The position numbers were made by a program, and so were the translations under genes. Positions 6,422 through 9,580 of a stretch of 9,580 bases of DNA are shown here, piece by piece (within the stretch, counting starts at the first letter, position 1; the number at the start of each line of letters is the position of its first letter). This stretch comes from an uncultured Johnsonella sp. (GTDB lineage: Bacteria > Bacillota > Clostridia > Lachnospirales > Lachnospiraceae), in contig CAJPUK010000090.1 of NCBI GenBank assembly GCA_905373785.1, positions 1 to 9,580 of the forward strand, written 5' to 3'. A model generated the notes under the pieces. It saw nothing but the letters and a program-made list of their open reading frames with translations. It did not search any database and was not told the origin of the DNA.

Positions 6422-7294
6422 TTACTCTTTGAGTGCATCAAGTCCGAGTTTTATGCAACCTAATATACCTTGATTGTCATTTAATGAAGCAGGTACTATA
6501 TAGGTGTCAAGATTCTCCATTTCCCTAGTTTTAAGGTAGGAGTTATCAAGTTTTTTAACCTCTTTTCTTATCAAATCAAACAGTATCTCCTGCTTCATAA
6601 CTCCACCGCCAAGTATAATAAGTTTAGGTGAAACGGTCAGTATGTATCCGTATATAGCCTGTGCCAAGTAGTAGGCTTCAATCTCCCACACCTTGCTGTC
6701 TTTGGAAAGCTCCGCACCCTTCTTACCCCACCTTGCTTCTATAGCCGGACCGCAAGCCATGCCTTCTATACAAGTTCCATGATAAGGGCAATGTCCTTCA
6801 TAGGTGTCATCTTTGTGTTTAAGCACCTGCAAATGCCCTGCCTCCGGATGAAGCATACCATGCAAAAGTTTACCGTTTGCCATAACACCGAGCCCTATGC
6901 CGGTGCCTACCGTAATATATATAGCAGTATCACAGTCTTTAGCCATTCCATAGGTATGCTCTCCTAAAAGTGAAGCATTGACATCTGTATCAAAACCCAC
7001 TTTAACACCAAGTTCTTTGGTAAAATAACCTACTATATCAAAATTCCCCCAACCCTTCTTAGGTGTTGAAGTAATATAACCATATGTCTTTGAATCCTTA
7101 TTAAGATCTATGGGTCCAAAGCAGCCTATACCAAGTGCCTTGATATCTTTGGATCTGAAATATTCCGCAATCTTCGGCATACTTATATCCGGAGTATCTG
7201 TAGGTATGGATATCCTGTCCAGTATATTACCCTCTTCATCTCCTATTGCACATACCATTTTCGTACCGCCCGCTTCAAGCGCTCCTATTAACAT
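6422..7294 (-). CDS. ROK-family sugar kinase, fructokinase type
   Basis: A 290-residue ATP-dependent hexokinase of the ROK family, closest in pattern to the YdhR/GmuE/ScrK fructokinases (fructose to fructose 6-phosphate). Seen: the phosphate-binding loop GALEAGGTKMVCAIG (4-18), GIGCFGPIDL (55-64), catalytic FDTDVN (101-106, Asp104), TVGTGIGLG (128-136), and HPEAGH (149-154) followed by GHCPYHGTCIEG (167-178). That last pair is the zinc site, with His154, Cys169, His172 and Cys175 as likely ligands; CPYHGxC and GPAIEARWG are characteristic of the fructokinase subgroup. The frame extends 13 codons further to 7333, but ATG 7294 is preferred: GGAAGG lies 6 bases upstream and the family N-terminus begins there. 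It is first of the minus-strand cluster. Substrate preference (fructose or mannose) cannot be fixed from sequence. Confidence 0.92.
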   Translation of the reverse strand: MLIGALEAGGTKMVCAIGDEEGNILDRISIPTDTPDISMPKIAEYFRSKDIKALGIGCFGPIDLNKDSKTYGYITSTPKKGWGNFDIVGYFTKELGVKVGFDTDVNASLLGEHTYGMAKDCDTAIYITVGTGIGLGVMANGKLLHGMLHPEAGHLQVLKHKDDTYEGHCPYHGTCIEGMACGPAIEARWGKKGAELSKDSKVWEIEAYYLAQAIYGYILTVSPKLIILGGGVMKQEILFDLIRKEVKKLDNSYLKTREMENLDTYIVPASLNDNQGILGCIKLGLDALKE

Positions 7295-7322
7295 ACTACA
7301 CCTTCCTTTATACTTGAATTGT

Positions 7323-7349
7323 TCTATAAGCACACTGTTATAATATCAA
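7323..7349 (-). promoter_or_regulatory. Candidate promoter for the ROK kinase gene
   Basis: On the minus strand, TTGATA (7344-7349) and TATAGA (7323-7328) are 15 bases apart, with TGTGC in the spacer near the -10. Start of transcription near 7316 gives a leader of about 22 bases to ATG 7294. The short spacer and imperfect -10 make it only moderately likely. Confidence 0.4.
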
Positions 7350-7523
7350 TTTAATATATCACAAAAAGCCTGATTTTACTATTTAAAAATTAAAGCATTT
7401 TTCTACATTTAATAAGTCTTGTAAGAGTTCGGTAGGTATATATTTTTATAAATCAAAAAACACCCTGCTCCTCATCAAAGGTTACATATATATGTACTAT
7501 ACTTAATTCAATATTAAATTGAT
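7345..7523. repeat. 13-bp inverted repeat over two divergent -35 elements
   Basis: ATCAATTTAATAT (7345-7357) and its exact reverse complement ATATTAAATTGAT (7511-7523) face outward in the divergent intergenic region. Each contains the TTGAT of the proposed -35 of the gene it points to. They may be operator half-sites for a shared regulator or simply similar promoters. Confidence 0.5.
7483..7496. other. 14-bp perfect palindrome
   Basis: TACATATATATGTA is fully self-complementary and sits 22 bases before the -35 of the 7597 gene, a plausible operator position. It is low-complexity AT sequence, so chance is possible. Confidence 0.4.
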
Positions 7524-7546
7524 TTCTGTTTTGTATGTGCTATACT
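7519..7546 (+). promoter_or_regulatory. Promoter of the 7597 membrane-protein gene
   Basis: TTGATT (7519-7524), a 16-base spacer and TATACT (7541-7546) preceded by TGC (7538-7540), an extended -10. The leader of about 44 bases ends in AAGGAGG (7581-7587), 9 bases before the ATG. Both the promoter and the ribosome site look strong. Confidence 0.7.
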
Positions 7547-7596
7547 CCTTTTGATGGATCAATTACTTAAACTATGTAACAAGGAGGCTCTTCATT

Positions 7597-8088
7597 ATGA
7601 CGAATCAAACAGTTTTAATTATCGTAGCTTTTGTAGTAATATGGTTAGTTCTTTTTATAATTTTTATGCTTATAAATAAAAGGCGTAAAGAAAAAGCACA
7701 GTCCTTTATTGAAAATAATAAGGATATGGCTCTTGTCCATCTGTATTGTAGAAATACCAAGATAAACGGAAAAGATATTTCAGAATTTAACCCTACTACC
7801 GGTGAAAATCTTCAAAAAATAGTGGCACTTCCCTCCGGAGAATATTCATTTGAAGGAATTTTTGAAACAACGGATATAAAGCTTGGAAAAACAATAAATT
7901 TAAAAACTGATAAAATAGAGTTTAAGCTTGATGTGCAGGCAGGGCACAGCTATACAGTAGCCATGTATCTTAACTCTTCAACAGAAAACGGAGCAAACCC
8001 TTCTACCGATATTTTAACTATACCTCTGACCTTGTACGAGGGAAGCGATAATATAAAGGCTTTTGTTATTTGCTATAGGGAAGGATAG
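7597..8088 (+). CDS. Unrecognised single-pass membrane protein
   Basis: I do not recognise this 163-residue protein. Residues about 6-27 form one strong hydrophobic helix, followed at once by KRRKEK, which suggests the C-terminal part faces the cytoplasm with no cleaved signal peptide. The rest (about 35-163) alternates short hydrophobic and polar runs and looks all-beta. It includes ALVHLYCRNTKINGKDI (45-61), LPSGEYSFEGIFE (78-90), and IEFKLDVQAGHSYTVAMYL (about 107-125), a pattern seen in small immunoglobulin-like or carboxypeptidase-regulatory-like beta sandwiches; that comparison is inference. Two cysteines (51 and about 159) are present without a metal motif. It has its own strong promoter, a perfect AAGGAGG and a following hairpin terminator, so it is monocistronic and probably well expressed. 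Confidence 0.82.
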   Translation: MTNQTVLIIVAFVVIWLVLFIIFMLINKRRKEKAQSFIENNKDMALVHLYCRNTKINGKDISEFNPTTGENLQKIVALPSGEYSFEGIFETTDIKLGKTINLKTDKIEFKLDVQAGHSYTVAMYLNSSTENGANPSTDILTIPLTLYEGSDNIKAFVICYREG

Positions 8089-8095
8089 AATATGC

Positions 8096-8140
8096 AAAAG
8101 ATATGCGGCAGTTTAATGCTAAGCCCTCATATATCTTTTT
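8096..8140 (+). terminator. Terminator after the 7597 gene
   Basis: AAAAGATAT (8096-8104) pairs with ATATCTTTT (8131-8139); inside the loop GGC (8107-8109) can pair with GCC (8123-8125). The T-run at 8136-8140 supplies the U-tract. The outer stem is AU-rich and the structure long, so strength is uncertain. The matching A-run means it could also act on the minus strand. Confidence 0.5.
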
Positions 8141-8207
8141 CAACATCTTAAAATACTTAAGCTACGCTCTTGGCAATCGAAATTATTTTTTTGAAAGGAT
8201 CTAATTC

Positions 8208-8492
8208 ATGAAATTTGCATTTATTATTATGAATAATTTTAACAGCAGGGAAGACAGAGCTTCCATCCATAACGGTGCAGCTCAGATAATAGGAGTTAAG
8301 GATATAGAAGATGCTATAACAGTAGCTAAAGAGTTGCAGGTAGACGGTATCAGCTGCATTGAGCTTTGTGGTGCATTTGGAGCCGAAGGGGCAAAAAAAG
8401 TTATTGACGCAACCGATAATAAGATTGCTATAGGCTATACGACCCATTTGCCCGAGCAGGATCATATCTTTAATGCCTTATTTGGAAAATAG
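8208..8492 (+). CDS. DUF6506 family protein
   Basis: A 94-residue soluble protein matching what I know of the DUF6506 family, which has no established function. Conserved-looking features are MKFAFIIM at the N-terminus, RASIHNGAAQIIGV (17-30) with His21, the block CIELCGAFGAEGA (50-62) with Cys50 and Cys54, and GYTTHLPEQD (76-85) with His80. Alternating beta strands and helices suggest a small alpha/beta domain; paired cysteines and histidines might bind a metal or cofactor, which is inference. The ATG at 8208 follows AAAGGAT with about 8 bases between. No clear promoter was found in the 67 bases after the preceding terminator, so readthrough from 7597 is possible. It is followed by a likely terminator. 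Confidence 0.88.
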   Translation: MKFAFIIMNNFNSREDRASIHNGAAQIIGVKDIEDAITVAKELQVDGISCIELCGAFGAEGAKKVIDATDNKIAIGYTTHLPEQDHIFNALFGK

Positions 8493-8497
8493 CTTTT

Positions 8498-8530
8498 TAA
8501 GCAGGGTAAGGGTCTTCATTTGCTTATTTT
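8498..8530 (+). terminator. Probable terminator after the DUF6506 gene
   Basis: TAAGCA (8498-8503) pairs with TGCTTA (8521-8526), with AAG/CTT possible inside the loop, followed by TTTT (8527-8530). It begins 6 bases after the stop codon. The stem is short, so confidence is moderate. Confidence 0.45.
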
Positions 8531-8539
8531 ACAAGCTCT

Positions 8540-8780
8540 TACAAATCTATACACCGGTATAACTTAGCTAATTAACTCTCTGTTTAAAGCGGCGTAGGAA
8601 AGCCAATTTGAAAAAAAGATATTCTTCTATAAGAAAACATTATTTAAAATAGGTCATACCGGTATATTGTATATAAGGAGTACATCGAATTAACCGCTTC
8701 TTTTGATATCGCCCTTCCTACTCCGATTGTAAAAAGAGCATACAAGAGACTTCGCCCTGCTTAATATTTTTCCTTAATAA
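8540..8780. other. Unexplained intergenic stretch with repeats
   Basis: The stretch between the DUF6506 and PPOX genes holds two copies of ACCGGTATA (8553-8561 and 8658-8666) and an imperfect inverted repeat (about 8581-8605 against about 8709-8737, sharing GTAGGAA and its complement). A small open frame lies at 8651-8764. AAGGAG at 8675-8680 looks like a ribosome site but has no ATG, GTG or TTG at the right distance. A decayed small mobile element, a remnant gene or a structured RNA would all fit. Confidence 0.4.
8651..8764 (+). pseudogene. Possible gene remnant or small ORF
   Basis: An open plus-strand frame of 37 codons from 8651 to the TAA at 8762-8764 ends in ...LPTPIVKRAYKRLRPA. Codon choice (AGA, GCA, CTT, AAA) resembles the real genes and GC is higher than the surrounding spacer. 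There is no normal start: the AAGGAG at 8675 is followed by TAC ATC GAA. The opposite strand is also open here, so chance cannot be excluded. It is best read as the broken 3' end of a lost gene; family unknown. Confidence 0.25.
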
Positions 8781-9257
8781 CTATGACTCGGTTACAGCCT
8801 TACCTGAAATATGCTCAGGTGTTATGGCAAGTACCTGTACTGCTGTGGCATTTTTATTTATTTCATATTCTATGTATTCTTTATCATCAGTAAACTTATG
8901 GCTTAACTTTACGCAGATATCTATAGCCTTATCCACATCACTTATAGGCTCTATACGACCGAACACTATCACACTTTTTACATGATAAGCCCACTCGCCC
9001 TCATTCCTGTAGCCTTGATCATATATGCAAAGAGATACCTTGTCATGCCTTTGTATTGCATCTATCTTATGACCCTTTTTTGCTCCATGTATGTATATCT
9101 TTCCGTCTTCCTCATTGTAAAACTGGTTTACGGGCATACCGTAAGGGTAGTCATCATCTCCCAAAACTGAAAGCACCGCCCTTTTTTCATTCTTTAATAA
9201 TTCTATACATTCTTCATGAGAAAGTTTTTGTTTTATTCTTCTTTGATCTCTGAACAT
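8781..9257 (-). CDS. Pyridoxamine 5'-phosphate oxidase-family flavoprotein
   Basis: A 158-residue PPOX-fold (split-barrel) protein, cytoplasmic, of the broad group that includes NimA-like nitroimidazole reductases. Members bind FMN or F420-like or heme cofactors; the reaction here is unknown, and the protein is not the PdxH enzyme itself. Typical features are R-x-K-x-L-S-H-E-E-C at the N-terminus (7-17), AVLSVLGDDDYPYGMPVN (27-44), DGKIYIHGAKKGHKIDAI (51-68), where the flavin phosphate usually binds, SVIVFGRIEPI (95-105), and TPEHISGKAV near the end (146-155). Full length for the group. The ATG at 9257 has AAGGA (9266-9270) 8 bases upstream. No convincing promoter was found, and only a weak AGCA/TGCT hairpin with a T-run lies downstream near 8733-8763. 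Monocistronic. Confidence 0.9.
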   Translation of the reverse strand: MFRDQRRIKQKLSHEECIELLKNEKRAVLSVLGDDDYPYGMPVNQFYNEEDGKIYIHGAKKGHKIDAIQRHDKVSLCIYDQGYRNEGEWAYHVKSVIVFGRIEPISDVDKAIDICVKLSHKFTDDKEYIEYEINKNATAVQVLAITPEHISGKAVTES

Positions 9258-9404
9258 AATGTTTGTCCTTTCTTATATAACTACAATAATACAAAATCAA
9301 TTGCCATACCATTAGATAACTTATACTCTGCAATTCTTTAAGCGAATATAATCTTTATATTTTTACAATAGCAAATCACTTATTTTAAAACCGCCTATCT
9401 ATAA
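9258..9404. other. Upstream region of the PPOX gene, no gene seen
   Basis: AT-rich sequence with no credible open frame. It must hold the promoter for the PPOX gene, but candidates are poor: TTGATT and TATAAG at 17-base spacing would start transcription inside the ribosome site, and a TATTAT further up lacks a good -35. Confidence 0.4.
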
Positions 9405-9437
9405 AGTAAAAATGCTCCCGACATCGTCAGGAGTATT
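9405..9437 (-). terminator. Strong intrinsic terminator for a transcript entering from the right
   Basis: Positions 9411-9437 fold almost completely: AATGCTCC and GAC on one arm pair with GTC and GGAGTATT on the other, with one G-T pair, one C-A mismatch and a 3-base loop. On the minus strand it is followed by ATTTTTACTTT, a good U-tract. On the plus strand there is no T-run, so it works leftward. It ends a minus-strand transcript whose body lies beyond 9437. Confidence 0.78.
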
Positions 9438-9580
9438 CTCACTTACTTTTCAAGGTTCCTTGTTCTTCAGCTTTTAGCCTATTCGGAAGAGCGAACCAAC
9501 TCTTGTTTGGGAACTCCGACCATGAGCCGAACGACCATGACCCTCTTCATTCGGGTAAATGGTAACAGATATTTTCAGAA
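9438..9580 (-). other. GC-richer structured region upstream of the terminator, cut by the window edge
   Basis: On the minus strand this stretch contains several competing pairings: CCGAA (plus 9548-9552 region) with TTCGG, the same TTCGG with a second CCGAA nearer the terminator, AAGAG with CTCTT around an 8-base loop, ACCC with GGGT, and CAAGG with CCTTG. TCATGGTCG occurs twice, 15 bases apart. GC is clearly above the nearby spacers. One minus frame is open from the edge to TAA at 9474-9476 (ending ...TRVGSLFRIG), but other frames are also open, so coding is unproven. It may be a structured RNA, a leader, or the end of a mobile element. Confidence 0.4.

Noticed and set aside
7295..7333. Longer N-terminus for the ROK kinase (13 extra residues from 7333)
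   Set aside because: A strong GGAAGG site is placed 6 bases before ATG 7294, family proteins begin at that point, and the longer form would start near or before the proposed transcription start.
8157..8465. 102-codon minus-strand open frame
   Set aside because: Antisense to the DUF6506 gene, which has a good ribosome site and recognisable family pattern.
9474..9578. Partial minus-strand CDS ending ...TRVGSLFRIG
   Set aside because: Other frames on both strands are also open, the sequence is dominated by inverted repeats, and no family is recognisable; kept only as a structured region.

Overview
The window looks like chromosome from a low-GC Gram-positive anaerobe, most likely a clostridial Lachnospiraceae-type organism. 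That rests on AT-rich intergenic DNA, strong AGGAGG-like ribosome binding sites, heavy ATA/AGA codon use, and a gene set typical of that group: a NusG-domain-II membrane protein, a YfhO-family GT-C protein, a DUF6506 protein and a YdhR/GmuE-type ROK sugar kinase. The genus is inference. There is no phage, CRISPR, rRNA or tRNA signal. Nine complete protein genes can be supported, plus edge fragments.

Layout. Positions 1-230 hold a possible 3' end of an upstream reading frame, a 9-bp perfect hairpin and a good promoter. Then come trmB (231-896, +) and fumC (915-2279, +) as a two-gene operon, closing on a hairpin shared with the convergent gene. The minus strand from 7294 down to 2288 carries four genes read leftwards: a ROK fructokinase-type kinase, a GtrA-family flippase-like protein, a 422-bp AT-rich spacer with repeats, a large YfhO-family membrane protein, and a small NusG-domain-II membrane protein whose ribosome binding site lies against the YfhO stop codon. 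From 7334 to 7596 is a divergent promoter region with a 13-bp inverted repeat over the two -35 elements. On the plus strand follow an unrecognised single-pass membrane protein (7597-8088) with its own terminator and a DUF6506 protein (8208-8492). The stretch 8493-8780 is poorly explained: a probable terminator, two ACCGGTATA repeats, an imperfect inverted repeat and a possible gene remnant. A flavin-binding PPOX-fold protein (8781-9257, -) follows. The right edge (about 9405-9580) holds the end of a minus-strand transcript: a strong intrinsic terminator preceded by GC-richer, structured, probably non-coding DNA that runs off the window.

How the genes fit together. The clearest functional theme is envelope glycosylation. 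GtrA-type flippases and YfhO-type GT-C transferases are two of the three parts of the lipid-linked-sugar system that decorates teichoic acids in Bacillus and Listeria; the third part, an undecaprenyl-phosphate glycosyltransferase (CsbB/GtrB-like), is not in the window. The YfhO protein is unusual in carrying a charged cytoplasmic tail of about 155 residues with five tandem 13-residue repeats, which is the most distinctive thing in the window. trmB and fumC are housekeeping genes. I see no clear evidence of a wholly new system; the best leads are the YfhO tail, the right-edge structured region, and the unrecognised membrane protein at 7597.
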